The notes: generated by a model from the letters alone, not told the origin. A DNA stretch of 53,256 nucleotides from an uncultured Bacteroidaceae bacterium (GCA_944320955.1 CALUJL010000012.1:1-53256); one strand, 5' to 3'; shown: positions 1 through 9,373, numbered from the stretch's first letter. Numbers and translations are program-made.

Positions 1-27
1 AGCGATTTAAATTATTGTAATTTTACG

Positions 28-87
28 CTCGTCGGGACGGGTGGTCCCACCCCTTGGCGCTGGCCGTTCCCCGACCGATGAGTTTTC
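28..87. repeat. GC-rich inverted repeat in AT-rich element DNA
   Basis: A strongly GC-rich stretch stands alone in AT-rich surroundings. It contains an inner hairpin GGGTGG-tc-CCACCC and an outer pair GTCGGG near 32 with CCCGAC near 80. No open reading frame explains it. It lies beyond the end of the integrase gene, so it belongs to the inserted element. A folded RNA, a protein-binding site or a transfer-related site are all possible; I cannot tell which. Confidence 0.35.
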
Positions 88-188
88 TAATAGGAAATAT
101 GCGTGACACAGTTTATTTTACACTACCCAAGAAATATCAAAATCAAACGAGAACAAAAAGGATTAGTGGTAATTGTTTACAAAGAAAG

Positions 189-220
189 GAGCGAACCGTA
201 ATTTGCGATTCGCTCTTTTT
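189..220 (+). terminator. Hairpin terminator beyond the integrase gene
   Basis: A 7-bp stem GAGCGAA/TTCGCTC with a 13-base loop is followed on the plus strand by TTTTT. It lies just past the stop codon of the minus-strand integrase. The minus-strand tail is less T-rich, so it may mainly stop transcription entering from the left, or work both ways. Confidence 0.5.
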
Positions 221-229
221 GAGTTCATA

Positions 230-1573
230 TCAGAAAAACTCCCTTGCAAGTTCCACCATTTCCTCGTCATCTATACAGATATACTTCAAAAAATTTTCTT
301 CCGTTGTGTGGCCAGTAAATTTCATTACCATAAGACTATTATGACTCTTTTTATATAGATTGGTAGCAAAACTCCTTCGGGCTGTGTGACTTGAAACCAA
401 TTTCCATTTAGGTGTTTCCTCTTGTTCGGTTTTACCGCCTTTTGACACATTATTATATATAATTTCGTCTATACCTGCAATCATGGCGCACCGCTGGATT
501 TGACGGTTAAAGGCAGATTTGTAAACGGGACTTGGAAATTTACCATTATACTTTTTATAAATAGAAACCACTTCATCAGACAAAGGTATTACCACTCGTT
601 TTTGTGTCTTTTGGGTATTAACGGTTAACGTCCGATTTTCTAAATCCCATTGAGAAGCATTGAGCAAATGAAGGTCGCTTATGCGCAACCCTGTTTTGCA
701 ACCAACAATGAATAAATCTCTTGTTTGCTCTATACTACTTTTTAAGTCTATTTTATTTAGCACCTTAAACTCATCTGTAAAATCAAGTGCATAGATACGG
801 CCTATTTCATCATCTGTAAGATAAATGTGTTTCACGTTATATCCCTTAGACTTCCAACTGTGAAATGACTTGTCAGTTATCAGCCCATCTTCTTCGGCTT
901 GTTTTAGCCATACTTTCATAATTGAATTTGTCGCACATACAGTATTGGGAGTATAGCCGCAGTCAAGCAGGAGAAAAGCCTCCATCTTTTCTTCAAAGTA
1001 CTTATTGAAAATCTGAAAACTATTTATCATACCATAGTGCTGCAAGAATTTTTTGAATCGGTTAAGCACTATTCGATGATTGCTTATCGTTTGAGGTTTC
1101 ATAACTGTACCTGTACGCCTAATGGTGTGAGTTGGAAGTTTGGCAATGTATTCTTCAAAATACTGCGTAGGCGTTTGATTTTGCTTTTTAATTTCCTCGA
1201 CTTCCTTTTTATGGTATTCCGTTATAACACCTCGGATAATCCTTGCTATTTGGGCTGGATAAGGAATTGCAATAACAGCCGTTTTTACTCTTCTCCATTC
1301 TTTATGCGCTTCAAAAATTTCTTCAAATCTCTGTTGAGCATAGTTCAAGAAACGATTTACACGTTTTGCATTTCGTGTATCGACTTGCTTTTGTTGCCCC
1401 GATTCTATAACAATGGCTCTTTGCATTTCCTTGTCCCACCATTGAGGCAAAACAGACTCTTGTAGAGAAATCTTGTACCGTTTATCCAGTGAAAACATGA
1501 CATATAAAAGTGCAGGCTTGGATTTGTCGGCCTCACTCTTTAATACGAACTGAAACTTTGTTGCCTTTGCCAT
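230..1573 (-). CDS. Tyrosine recombinase (integrase) of an element inserted at guaA
   Basis: A 447-residue site-specific recombinase. The N-terminal ~125 residues look like the SAM-like arm-binding domain of Bacteroidetes phage and ICE integrases; the core-binding region follows at ~130-240 and the catalytic domain from ~250. Catalytic residues are visible: Arg297 in CKTGLRISDL, Lys322 or Lys325 in the beta-hairpin, His396 and Arg399 in HTARRS, His422 in TGHT, and nucleophile Tyr431 in NFLKYI. The ATG at 1573 is chosen because the 20 codons before it in the open frame run into a repeat array and do not look like protein. It is transcribed in the same direction as guaA, starts 185 bp after the guaA stop codon and points away from the chromosome core. 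It probably catalyses insertion and excision at guaA. Confidence 0.9.
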   Translation of the reverse strand: MAKATKFQFVLKSEADKSKPALLYVMFSLDKRYKISLQESVLPQWWDKEMQRAIVIESGQQKQVDTRNAKRVNRFLNYAQQRFEEIFEAHKEWRRVKTAVIAIPYPAQIARIIRGVITEYHKKEVEEIKKQNQTPTQYFEEYIAKLPTHTIRRTGTVMKPQTISNHRIVLNRFKKFLQHYGMINSFQIFNKYFEEKMEAFLLLDCGYTPNTVCATNSIMKVWLKQAEEDGLITDKSFHSWKSKGYNVKHIYLTDDEIGRIYALDFTDEFKVLNKIDLKSSIEQTRDLFIVGCKTGLRISDLHLLNASQWDLENRTLTVNTQKTQKRVVIPLSDEVVSIYKKYNGKFPSPVYKSAFNRQIQRCAMIAGIDEIIYNNVSKGGKTEQEETPKWKLVSSHTARRSFATNLYKKSHNSLMVMKFTGHTTEENFLKYICIDDEEMVELAREFF

Positions 1574-1582
1574 ATCGTTTTT

Positions 1583-1646
1583 GGGTACAAAAGTATAAAA
1601 AAAATAATTGTACCCCACAAGCGCAGGGTACAATTTTGGGGTACAA
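1583..1646. repeat. Four copies of GGGTACAA upstream of the integrase
   Basis: GGGTACAA occurs at 1583-1590, 1626-1633 and 1639-1646, and its complement TTGTACCC at 1608-1615. Two copies are preceded by an extra G. The array starts 10 bp from the integrase start codon and lies between integrase and guaA, where arm-type binding sites or an operator would be expected. Confidence 0.7.
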
Positions 1647-1780
1647 TATCAAAATTCAGGTTGGGAATTTAAAATACTGACACTTAGTAAATTCTATTAT
1701 AAATACTTGAAAATAAATAGATTAAAATAGAGTTTTGCTATACGTCAGAGATGTTGTATTATTCCCACTCGATTGTGGAA
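1647..1780. other. Junction of the inserted element with the 3' end of guaA
   Basis: Composition switches from GC-rich to AT-rich right at the guaA stop codon. The guaA 3' end encodes the usual PPSTIEWE terminus, so the gene was restored on insertion. The end of guaA is an established integration hotspot for genomic islands in many bacteria. The matching distal repeat of about 20 bp would lie left of this window and cannot be seen. Confidence 0.65.
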
Positions 1781-3282
1781 GGCGGCTTGGAGGAGATGTC
1801 GTAAGTCACCCGGTTTACGCCTTTCACCTTGTTGATGATGTCGTTGCTCACCTTGGCCAGGAAGTCGTAGGGCAGGCGTGCCCAGTCGGCCGTCATAGCA
1901 TCCGTGCTGGTCACGGCGCGCAGGGCCACGGCGCGCTCGTAGGTCCGCTCGTCGCCCATCACGCCCACGCTCTGCACGGGCAGCAGGATTACGCCGGCCT
2001 GCCACACCTGGTCGTAGAGTTTCCAGTCGCGCAGTCCCTGGATGAATATATGGTCGGCTTCCTGGAGTATCTGCACTTTCTCGCGGGTGATGTCGCCCAG
2101 GATGCGCACGGCCAGCCCGGGGCCGGGGAAGGGGTGGCGGGAAATCAGGTTCTCCGGCATGTGGAGCGCGCGGCCCACGCGGCGCACTTCGTCTTTGAAG
2201 AGCCACTTCAGCGGCTCGCATATCTTGAGGTTCATCTTTTCCGGCAGGCCTCCTACGTTGTGGTGGCTCTTGATGACCATGCCCGTGATGGAGAGGCTCT
2301 CGATGCGGTCGGGGTAGATGGTGCCTTGTGCCAGCCATTTCACGTCGGCCAGCTTGCGGGCTTCGGCTTCGAACACGTCGATGAAGCCTTTACCGATGAT
2401 CTTGCGTTTCTTTTCCGGGTCGGTCACTCCGGCGAGTTCGGCAAAAAACTTCTCGCTGGCGTCCACCCCGATGACGTTCAGCCCGAGGCTTTCGTAGTCG
2501 CGCATTACCTCCTGGAACTCATTCTTGCGCAGCAGGCCGTGGTCTACGAAGATGCACGTCAGGTTTTTCCCTATGGCTTTGTTCAGCAGCACGGCGGCCA
2601 CGGAGCTGTCCACGCCTCCGCTCAGGCCGAGCACTACCTTGTCGCTGCCTAACTCGCGGCGCAGTTCGTCGACCGTGGTCTCGATGAAGGAATCCGGCGT
2701 CCAGTTTTGCGAGCATCCGCAGATGCCGGCCACGAAGTTCTGCAGGAGTCTTGTCCCTTCCGTCGTATGGAATACTTCCGGGTGGAACTGTACGCCCCAG
2801 ATGGGTTCTTCTTCGGCTTGATAGGCGGCCACTTCCACCTCGGCGGTGGAGGCGATGACGCGGAAGCCCCGGGGCAGGGCGGTGATCGTGTCGCCGTGGC
2901 TCATCCAGACCTGCGAGTTTTCTGACAGTCCCTGCAGCAGTTTGTTGCCGCGCTCCATCGTGGTCAGGTTGGCGCGCCCGTATTCCCGGCTTCCGGCGGG
3001 CTCCACTTTTCCCCCGCACGTGTAGGCTATGAACTGTGCGCCGTAGCAGATGCCCAATATCGGGTATTTTCCCCGTATCGGGGCCAGGTCCGTGCGGAAA
3101 GCGCGCTCGTCATATACCGAGAAAGGGCTTCCCGAGAGGATTACCCCCTTGACTTCCGGGTCGTCCTGTGGGAATTTATTGTAAGGGACGATTTCGCAAT
3201 AGACATTCAGCTCGCGCAGCCGGCGCCCGATGAGCTGCGTCGTCTGCGAACCGTAGTCCAGAATGATGATTTTCTCTTGCAT
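1759..3282 (-). CDS. guaA: GMP synthase (glutamine-hydrolysing)
   Basis: Makes GMP from XMP, ATP and glutamine in the cytoplasm. The 507 residues match the family. The N-terminal class I amidotransferase domain shows nucleophile Cys79 in LGICYG and the His167/Glu169 pair in FHPEV. The ATP pyrophosphatase domain opens with the P-loop SGGVDSS at 221-227. The protein ends with the conserved PPSTIEWE. The start at 3282 ([13 protein letters not shown]) is set by homology; the open frame runs 57 codons further upstream through low-complexity repeat sequence. A TAnnTTTG promoter at 3554-3561 implies a leader of about 265 nt. The gene diverges from gapA, and an element sits directly at its 3' end. 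Confidence 0.97.
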   Translation of the reverse strand: MQEKIIILDYGSQTTQLIGRRLRELNVYCEIVPYNKFPQDDPEVKGVILSGSPFSVYDERAFRTDLAPIRGKYPILGICYGAQFIAYTCGGKVEPAGSREYGRANLTTMERGNKLLQGLSENSQVWMSHGDTITALPRGFRVIASTAEVEVAAYQAEEEPIWGVQFHPEVFHTTEGTRLLQNFVAGICGCSQNWTPDSFIETTVDELRRELGSDKVVLGLSGGVDSSVAAVLLNKAIGKNLTCIFVDHGLLRKNEFQEVMRDYESLGLNVIGVDASEKFFAELAGVTDPEKKRKIIGKGFIDVFEAEARKLADVKWLAQGTIYPDRIESLSITGMVIKSHHNVGGLPEKMNLKICEPLKWLFKDEVRRVGRALHMPENLISRHPFPGPGLAVRILGDITREKVQILQEADHIFIQGLRDWKLYDQVWQAGVILLPVQSVGVMGDERTYERAVALRAVTSTDAMTADWARLPYDFLAKVSNDIINKVKGVNRVTYDISSKPPSTIEWE

Positions 3283-3335
3283 GTTGTATAAAAGGTATAT
3301 AAATGGTTGTGTCGTTCGTTGCAGGGCGGTCCGGC

Positions 3336-3399
3336 AAAAGCGGCAGCGGAAAACCGCGGAAGTGCTGCATCTTTTTGCAGGAAGTGCAGGCGCTTTTCC
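3336..3399. repeat. Degenerate copies of the dispersed hairpin repeat in the guaA leader
   Basis: AAAAGCGGCAGCGGAAAA, AAGTGCTGCATCTTTTTGC and AAGTGCAGGCGCTTTTCC follow one another. Each resembles the core AAAAGCG-GCAG-CGCTTTT or its complement, with a few mismatches. More decayed fragments continue to about 3490. All lie inside the predicted untranslated leader of guaA. Confidence 0.5.
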
Positions 3400-3553
3400 T
3401 CTCTTGCGGCAGGGGAGAAAAAGTTCCCTCCCGCCGGCCTTTTCCCTCCGCACTGCGGTAGCGGCGTTTTCTGCCTGCGGCAGCGAAACCGGGCGGCCAT
3501 GCGAAAAAGAAAATTCTTCGGGCCGATTCCACTTTTTTCAGCAGAAAACGATG

Positions 3554-3561
3554 CAAATATA
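3554..3561 (-). promoter_or_regulatory. guaA promoter, -7 element
   Basis: The plus strand reads CAAATATA, giving TATATTTG on the minus strand, an exact match to the Bacteroides TAnnTTTG element. No clear TTTG at -33. It is the best match upstream of guaA. Confidence 0.5.
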
Positions 3562-3573
3562 GATTTTATTTTC

Positions 3574-3581
3574 TACTTTTG
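3574..3581 (+). promoter_or_regulatory. gapA promoter, -7 element
   Basis: TACTTTTG is an exact TAnnTTTG match about 98 bp before the gapA start, giving a leader of roughly 90 nt. It is only 12 bp from the divergent guaA element, so the two polymerase footprints overlap. Confidence 0.65.
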
Positions 3582-3651
3582 CAGCGACTTGAGAAAATAA
3601 GTTTTGCGGATAGGCCCGGAAAACTGCAAGCTCACGAGAATTACATTATAA

Positions 3652-4689
<1,038 letters not shown>

Positions 4690-4721
4690 TCTATCGTTGT
4701 CCGATAGTAAGTAAAAATATG

Positions 4722-4760
4722 GAGAGGCTGCTTGTCTGCGGACACGCGGCCTCTCTTCTC
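4722..4760 (+). terminator. Terminator-like hairpin after gapA
   Basis: GAGAGGC at 4722-4728 pairs with GCCTCTC at 4749-4755, with further pairing inside, followed by TTCTCTTTT. It ends about 20 bp before the SMR gene, so it may act as terminator or as leader structure. A smaller hairpin CTATCG-ttgtc-CGATAG at 4691-4707 precedes it. Confidence 0.55.
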
Positions 4761-4781
4761 TTTTACCTCGCCGTAGCTTCT

Positions 4782-5102
4782 ATGAATTGGATTATCCTGA
4801 TTGTGGCCGGACTGTTCGAGGCCGGGTTTGCGTTTTGCTTGGGAAAAATGAAGGGCCTCTCGGGCTGGGAGTATTATGCGTGGGGAGCCGGCTTCCTGCT
4901 CTGCTTGGCGGTGAGCATGTTCCTGCTGGCCAAGGCGGTGCAGACGCTGCCCGTCGGTACGGCCTATCCCGTGTGGACGGGCATCGGGGCTGTGGGTACG
5001 GTCCTGCTGGGCATCTTTTTCCTGAATGAGCCGGTCTCCTTTGCGCGTTTGTTCTTCATCGCCACGCTCATTGCTTCCGTCATCGGCCTGAAGATGGTGT
5101 AG
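4782..5102 (+). CDS. sugE: SMR-family exporter, Gdx/SugE type
   Basis: A 106-residue four-helix inner membrane protein of the small multidrug resistance family. The conserved membrane glutamate is Glu13 in GLFEAGFA. The stretch VGTAYPVWTGIG marks the Gdx (SugE) branch, whose characterised members exchange guanidinium for protons; that substrate is inferred from family only. The ATG at 4782 gives the usual length; the open frame extends upstream into gapA in another frame. No separate TAnnTTTG promoter is evident, so it may be read through from gapA. Confidence 0.88.
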   Translation: MNWIILIVAGLFEAGFAFCLGKMKGLSGWEYYAWGAGFLLCLAVSMFLLAKAVQTLPVGTAYPVWTGIGAVGTVLLGIFFLNEPVSFARLFFIATLIASVIGLKMV

Positions 5103-5164
5103 GGGGACGATGGGAACTGCCGGTGAAAAATCCCTAAATCGGCCGTTGTCTTTCCCCTTTGTCG

Positions 5165-5172
5165 TACCTTTG
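5165..5172 (+). promoter_or_regulatory. Promoter of the MATE gene, -7 element
   Basis: TACCTTTG fits TAnnTTTG exactly. A TTGT about 20 bp upstream is a partial -33 match. The predicted leader is about 35 nt. Confidence 0.6.
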
Positions 5173-5210
5173 TGTGCCCGTTGGGGACAGCGCGGGAAGT
5201 TTTCGTATAC

Positions 5211-6632
5211 ATGGATTCAAGCGAACTGCTAACACTCATACGCAAAGGCCGCCCCATGACGCTGGGGCAGCAGTTGAGCCTTACGTGGAAGCTCAGCATC
5301 CCGGCCATCATGGCGCAGCTCTCGTCGATTGTCATGCAGTATATCGATGCCGCCATGGTAGGTAGTTTGGGGGCGGATGCCTCGGCTTCCATCGGGCTGG
5401 TGTCTACGACTACCTGGCTCTTCGGCGGCGCCTGCTCGGCGGCGGCCACGGGCTTCTCCGTGCAGGTGGCCCATTCCATCGGGGCCGGCGACTTGGGCAA
5501 GGCGCGCTCCATACTACGCCAGGCCCTGGTGGCCGTAGGGCTTTTCGGTATTTTGTGGGGCGTGGCGGGCATGTCCATCAGTCCTTTTCTTCCGGGGTGG
5601 CTGGGGGGCGACGTCTCCATACGCCGCGATGCGTTTCTCTACTTCCTGATTTATTCGGCTTTCTTGCCCGTCTTGCAACTTTATGCTTTGGCGGGCAGTA
5701 TGCTGCGCTGTAGCGGCAATATGCGGGTGCCGAGCATTTTGAGTGTGTTGATGTGCCTGCTCGACGTAGTCTTCAACTTTTTCCTCATTTTCCCCACGCG
5801 CGAGGTCCGGTGGGCAGGCTTGGTTTTTTCTGTTCCCGGTGCGGGATGGGGTGTGGAGGGGGCAGCTTTGGGCACGGGGCTTGCCGAGTTGGTGGCCGCG
5901 GGGTTGATGTTGTGGTTTTTGTGCACCCGCTCCAAGGAGCTGGGACTGGCCCGGGAGCAGGGAAGTTTCCGGCCTACCGCCCCGGTCTTGAAGCACGCCG
6001 TGCGGATCGGGCTGCCGATGGGCGTGGAGCACTCCGTGATTTGCGGGGCGCAGATTATGACTACGGTGATTGTGGCTCCGCTGGGCATCTTTTCCATTGC
6101 CGCCAATTCGTTTGCCATTACGGCCGAGAGCCTGTGCTACATGCCAGGCTATGGCATTGCGGATGCCGCCACGACGCTTGTGGGGCAGAGTTATGGAGCC
6201 GGGCGTAAGGATTTGACCCGCCGCTTTGCCTATATCACGGTCTCCATGGGTATGCTGGTTATGGGACTCATGGGGGTAATCATGTATGTCGGCGCACCTT
6301 TTATTATTGGTACGATGACCCCCGATGCCGAGGTGCTGGCCTTGGGTGTGACGGCGCTGCGCATAGAGGCTTTTGCCGAGCCCATGTTTGCGGCTTCCAT
6401 CGTGGCTTACAGCATTTTTATCGGGACGGGCAGCACAATCATTCCCAGCCTGATGAATTTCTTCAGTATCTGGGCCGTACGCCTGCCGCTTGCCGCGCTG
6501 CTTGCGCCGTCGATGGGGCTGAGCGGCGTATGGCTGGCCATGTGTATCGAGCTGTGTTTCCGGGGCGCCATCTTCTTGATCCGTCTCTGGTGGGTGTTCG
6601 GCCGCAGGCGGGCGGCAGCGGTTGCGACGTAA
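5211..6632 (+). CDS. MATE-family multidrug/sodium antiporter
   Basis: A 473-residue polytopic inner membrane protein with the two-fold six-helix pattern of MATE exporters. The N-terminal half holds PAIMAQLSSIVMQYIDAAMVGSLG, split here as PAIMAQL and YIDAAMVG, the usual first-helix signature. A second bundle starts near residue 260 with GLPMGVEHS. Family members export cationic drugs in exchange for Na+ or H+; the substrate here is unknown. The start at 5211 follows a promoter by 38 bp; an upstream GTG or ATG-like start would lie within the promoter. The gene stands alone and converges with the pseudouridine synthase operon at a strong shared terminator. Confidence 0.92.
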   Translation: MDSSELLTLIRKGRPMTLGQQLSLTWKLSIPAIMAQLSSIVMQYIDAAMVGSLGADASASIGLVSTTTWLFGGACSAAATGFSVQVAHSIGAGDLGKARSILRQALVAVGLFGILWGVAGMSISPFLPGWLGGDVSIRRDAFLYFLIYSAFLPVLQLYALAGSMLRCSGNMRVPSILSVLMCLLDVVFNFFLIFPTREVRWAGLVFSVPGAGWGVEGAALGTGLAELVAAGLMLWFLCTRSKELGLAREQGSFRPTAPVLKHAVRIGLPMGVEHSVICGAQIMTTVIVAPLGIFSIAANSFAITAESLCYMPGYGIADAATTLVGQSYGAGRKDLTRRFAYITVSMGMLVMGLMGVIMYVGAPFIIGTMTPDAEVLALGVTALRIEAFAEPMFAASIVAYSIFIGTGSTIIPSLMNFFSIWAVRLPLAALLAPSMGLSGVWLAMCIELCFRGAIFLIRLWWVFGRRRAAAVAT

Positions 6633-6671
6633 AGGGGCTGCGGGGATGATGCCGTATGTATAGGCATAATG

Positions 6672-6712
6672 AAAAGAGGGGGGCAAGCTGAAGTGGCTTG
6701 CCTCCCTCTTTT
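6672..6712. terminator. Bidirectional terminator between MATE and pseudouridine synthase genes
   Basis: AAAAGAGGG-G-GGCAAGC pairs with GCTTGCC-T-CCCTCTTTT around a loop of about seven bases. The A and T tracts serve both strands, suiting the two convergent genes. Confidence 0.9.
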
Positions 6713-6757
6713 CGTATGGACAGCAGGGTATATGGAAGTTTTCCTTTGCTGCGGGCG

Positions 6758-7453
6758 TTAGTCTTGTGTGCCGGACTTTCCGATTTCGCCGAAGGCTTTC
6801 CACATCGGGTCTGCCGTAGGCAACGGGGCTACGAGGTGCAGTCCTTTTTTGCTGACGGGGTGGACAAACGTGGCCGAGCGGGCGTGGAGCGAAATGCCTC
6901 CGTCGGGATTGGAGCGGGGGTAGCCGTATTTCAGGTCGCCCCGTATGGGGCAGCCTATCTTGGCCAGCTGGCAGCGGATTTGGTGGTGCCGGCCGGTCAG
7001 AAGTTCTATTTCCAGGAGGAAATAGCGCTCCGAATGCCCGATCAGGCGGTAGCGTAGTATGGCTTTCTTGCTGCCCGGCACTTCGCGGTCGTGGGCAAAA
7101 CTCTTGTTCAGCTTCTCGTTTCGCGTAATCCAGTGGGTGATTTCGTCTGCCTCGCGGGGCGGGCGGTTTTTTACGACGGCCCAATAGATTTTTTGTACGC
7201 CCCCGGTGCGGAAAAGTTCGTTCATCCGGGCGAGCGCCTTGCTTGTCCGCGCAAAGATAACCAGTCCGCTCACCGGGCGGTCCAGCCGGTGCGTCACGCC
7301 GATGAAGACGGCTCCCGGCTTGGCGTAACGCTCTTTGATGTAAGCTTTCACCTTTTCAGACAAGGGCTCGTCGCCTGTCTTGTCGCCTTGCACGATTTCG
7401 GAGCAGGTCTTACTGACGGCTACCAGGTGGTTATCTTCGTAGATGACTTCCAT
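6758..7453 (-). CDS. RluA-family pseudouridine synthase
   Basis: Converts uridine to pseudouridine in rRNA or tRNA. The catalytic motif HRLDRPVSG gives active-site Asp58. At 231 residues it lacks an N-terminal S4 RNA-binding domain, as in RluA and TruC-type members, so the target base cannot be assigned. It is the last gene of an operon with tetR and fabG; only 12 bp separate it from fabG. ATG at 7453 fits the conserved MEVIYEDNHLVAVSK start. Confidence 0.9.
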   Translation of the reverse strand: MEVIYEDNHLVAVSKTCSEIVQGDKTGDEPLSEKVKAYIKERYAKPGAVFIGVTHRLDRPVSGLVIFARTSKALARMNELFRTGGVQKIYWAVVKNRPPREADEITHWITRNEKLNKSFAHDREVPGSKKAILRYRLIGHSERYFLLEIELLTGRHHQIRCQLAKIGCPIRGDLKYGYPRSNPDGGISLHARSATFVHPVSKKGLHLVAPLPTADPMWKAFGEIGKSGTQD

Positions 7454-7465
7454 TGCCTTGTTTTT

Positions 7466-8212
7466 CTACATATTCATGCCGCCGCAGCAGTGGATGACCT
7501 GCCCGGTGACATAGGAGGAGAGGTCGGAGGCCAGGAAAGTAGCCACGTTGGCCACGTCTTCCGGCGTGCCGCCCCGGCGGAGGGGAATCTGTTTGGCCCA
7601 TTCCTTGCGTACTTCTTCGGACAGCTGGTTCGTCATATCGGTAATGATGAAGCCCGGGGCGATGGCGTTGGCACGGATTCCGCGCGAGCCGAGCTCCTTG
7701 GCTATGGATTTGGCCAGTCCGATGAGGCCGGCCTTGGAGGCGGAGTAGTTGCACTGCCCGGCATTTCCGGAAACGCCTACCACGGAGGCCATGTTGATGA
7801 TGCTGCCGCTGCGCTGGCGCATCATGACGGGGGTGAGGGCGTGGATGAAGTTGAATGCGGACTTGAGGTTTACGCTGATCACCATGTCCCACTGTTGCTC
7901 GGTCATGCGCATCATCAGCCCGTCCCGCGTGATGCCGGCGTTGTTCACCAGGATGTCTACGCGGCCGAACTCGGCGACGATTTCGTTTACCACCCGTTCC
8001 GTGTCGGCAAAGTCTGCGGCATTCGAGGCGTAGCCTTTGGCTTTTACGCCGTAGGCTTCGATTTCTTTTACGGTAGCTTCGGCGTTTTCATCGATTTTGA
8101 GGTCGGTGAAAGCTATGTTTGCTCCTTCGCTGGCATACTTCAGGGCAATGGCCTTGCCGATGCCGCGTGCGGCGCCCGTGATGAGCGCTGTTTTTCCTTC
8201 TAACAGTTTCAT
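7466..8212 (-). CDS. fabG: 3-oxoacyl-[ACP] reductase
   Basis: NADPH-dependent reduction of 3-oxoacyl-ACP in fatty acid elongation. 248 residues of classical short-chain dehydrogenase: TGAARGIG at 12-19, NNAG at 90-93, and the catalytic set Asn115, Ser143, Tyr156 and Lys160. The C-terminal half matches FabG closely (VNCIAPG-type loop read here as ANAIAPGFI). The start at 8212 is the MKLLEGKTALITG Met; the longer frame adds 29 residues with no homology. It follows a TetR regulator by 83 bp and probably shares its transcript. Confidence 0.95.
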   Translation of the reverse strand: MKLLEGKTALITGAARGIGKAIALKYASEGANIAFTDLKIDENAEATVKEIEAYGVKAKGYASNAADFADTERVVNEIVAEFGRVDILVNNAGITRDGLMMRMTEQQWDMVISVNLKSAFNFIHALTPVMMRQRSGSIINMASVVGVSGNAGQCNYSASKAGLIGLAKSIAKELGSRGIRANAIAPGFIITDMTNQLSEEVRKEWAKQIPLRRGGTPEDVANVATFLASDLSSYVTGQVIHCCGGMNM

Positions 8213-8295
8213 GTTTTTGTGTCTCCTTTTATATGTTAAGTTGTTTGTTGGGTTTCCGGTAGGGGTTTTGTGTGCCGGTGTTTCCTTTCTTTGGC

Positions 8296-8892
8296 TCAAC
8301 GGCTTCCGCGCATCCCCGCCAGCGCGCCGAGTACGAGGTCTTCTACTATTTTCTTCCGCTGCCCGGAGGAAAGTTCGCCGGTCAGCTTGCCCAGGATGTA
8401 GGGGACTTCGATTCCTTTTACGCAGTAGTGGATGATTTTGGCCGTGATGTCGATGTCTTGTATGTGGAACAGGCCTTGTCCGACGCCTTCGATGAGGATG
8501 GTCTTGATGAGTGCTATCTCTTTGGAGTCAAACTTGCGGCGCACGTTTTCCACGCGTATGATGTCGCGGAAGAAATCGGCATGGAGATTGCCGTTGCGGC
8601 TGACCACGGTGCGTATCGTGTCCAGCCGTGCAAAGATCAGCTCGATGAGTTTCTTGTCGGGCGGGCAGTGGCGTGAGGCCACTTGCAGCAGCATGTCGGA
8701 GAGGATATCGAGTTCGTTTTCTACAACGGCATCGTAGATTTCTTCTTTGTTCTTGAAGTGGCTGTATACGGTGCGCCGGCCCTTGCGGGCTTTGATGGCG
8801 ATTTCGCCGATGGTGACGTTGTGAAATCCTTGCAGGGCAAATAATTGTCGTGCGGCATCGATGATGGTTTTTCGCGTTTTTGTGGAGCTCAT
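8296..8892 (-). CDS. TetR/AcrR-family transcriptional regulator
   Basis: 198 residues. The N-terminal ~60 residues form the TetR helix-turn-helix (TRKTIIDAARQLFALQGF, then TIGEIAIKARKGRRTVYSHF). The ligand-binding C-terminal domain has no recognisable subfamily. It is the first gene of an operon with fabG and a pseudouridine synthase, which suggests it may sense an acyl compound and control its own operon; that is inference. The ATG at 8892 starts MSSTKTRKT and lies 49 bp from a good promoter. Confidence 0.88.
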   Translation of the reverse strand: MSSTKTRKTIIDAARQLFALQGFHNVTIGEIAIKARKGRRTVYSHFKNKEEIYDAVVENELDILSDMLLQVASRHCPPDKKLIELIFARLDTIRTVVSRNGNLHADFFRDIIRVENVRRKFDSKEIALIKTILIEGVGQGLFHIQDIDITAKIIHYCVKGIEVPYILGKLTGELSSGQRKKIVEDLVLGALAGMRGSR

Positions 8893-8940
8893 TTCTGCAA
8901 GTTGGTTGATGTGTGTAGAAAGAGTTGACGTTTTTCCGCG

Positions 8941-8972
8941 CAAAGGTAAGGTTTTTGGGCAGATAGGGCAAA
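8941..8972 (-). promoter_or_regulatory. Promoter of the tetR-fabG-pseudouridine synthase operon
   Basis: Minus-strand TACCTTTG at 8948-8941 with TTTG at 8972-8969, 20 bases apart: both Bacteroides promoter elements with correct spacing. Leader about 42 nt. Confidence 0.75.
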
Positions 8973-9095
8973 ACTTTCTTTCGCTTTCTTTGCTTTTTCC
9001 GGCGGAAAGCTGCGGGGGAGGGAGCGGGAATGGTGGGGGCGGATTCTTGCATTCGCCCTTCTCCGTGGGGCGAAGGGGAGGGGGGTATAAGAAAG

Positions 9096-9120
9096 AAGCC
9101 TTGGAGGGAATCCAAGGCTT
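9096..9120 (-). terminator. Terminator of tRNA-Glu
   Basis: AAGCCTTGGA-gggaa-TCCAAGGCTT forms a 10-bp stem 13 bases after the tRNA 3' end. On the minus strand it is followed by CTTTCTT. Confidence 0.8.
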
Positions 9121-9133
9121 CAGCAGCGGTTTG

Positions 9134-9205
<72 letters not shown>

Positions 9206-9224
9206 ATCTTTTGGTTTTGCGGTG

Positions 9225-9255
9225 CAAAGATAGGCTTTTTCCTGAAACTGGCAAA
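9225..9255 (-). promoter_or_regulatory. Promoter of tRNA-Glu
   Basis: Minus-strand TATCTTTG at 9232-9225 with TTTG at 9255-9252 and 19 bases between them, a textbook Bacteroides promoter. Transcription would begin about 15 bases before the tRNA. Confidence 0.8.
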
Positions 9256-9331
9256 GTTTTTGGGCAAAATTCTTTCGGGGATCTCCAAATTTTCTTTGAA
9301 TCGGCATCGTTTTCCTTCCGGGTGGATGTGC

Positions 9332-9371
9332 AAAAGGCCTGCATCCGGCAACAACGGGATGCAGGCCTTTT
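9332..9371 (-). terminator. Terminator after the porin gene
   Basis: AAAAGGCCTGCATCC pairs with GGATGCAGGCCTTTT around a ten-base loop; symmetrical A and T tracts. It lies between the porin stop codon and the tRNA promoter. Confidence 0.85.
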
Positions 9372-9373
9372 GG

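Noticed and set aside
1735-2652. 305-codon plus-strand open frame across guaA
   Set aside because: Antisense shadow of GMP synthase.
4691-4781. Guanidine riboswitch before the SMR gene
   Set aside because: There are two hairpins, but their loops lack the ACGR of guanidine-II and there is no guanidine-I or -III core; a gapA terminator explains the larger one.
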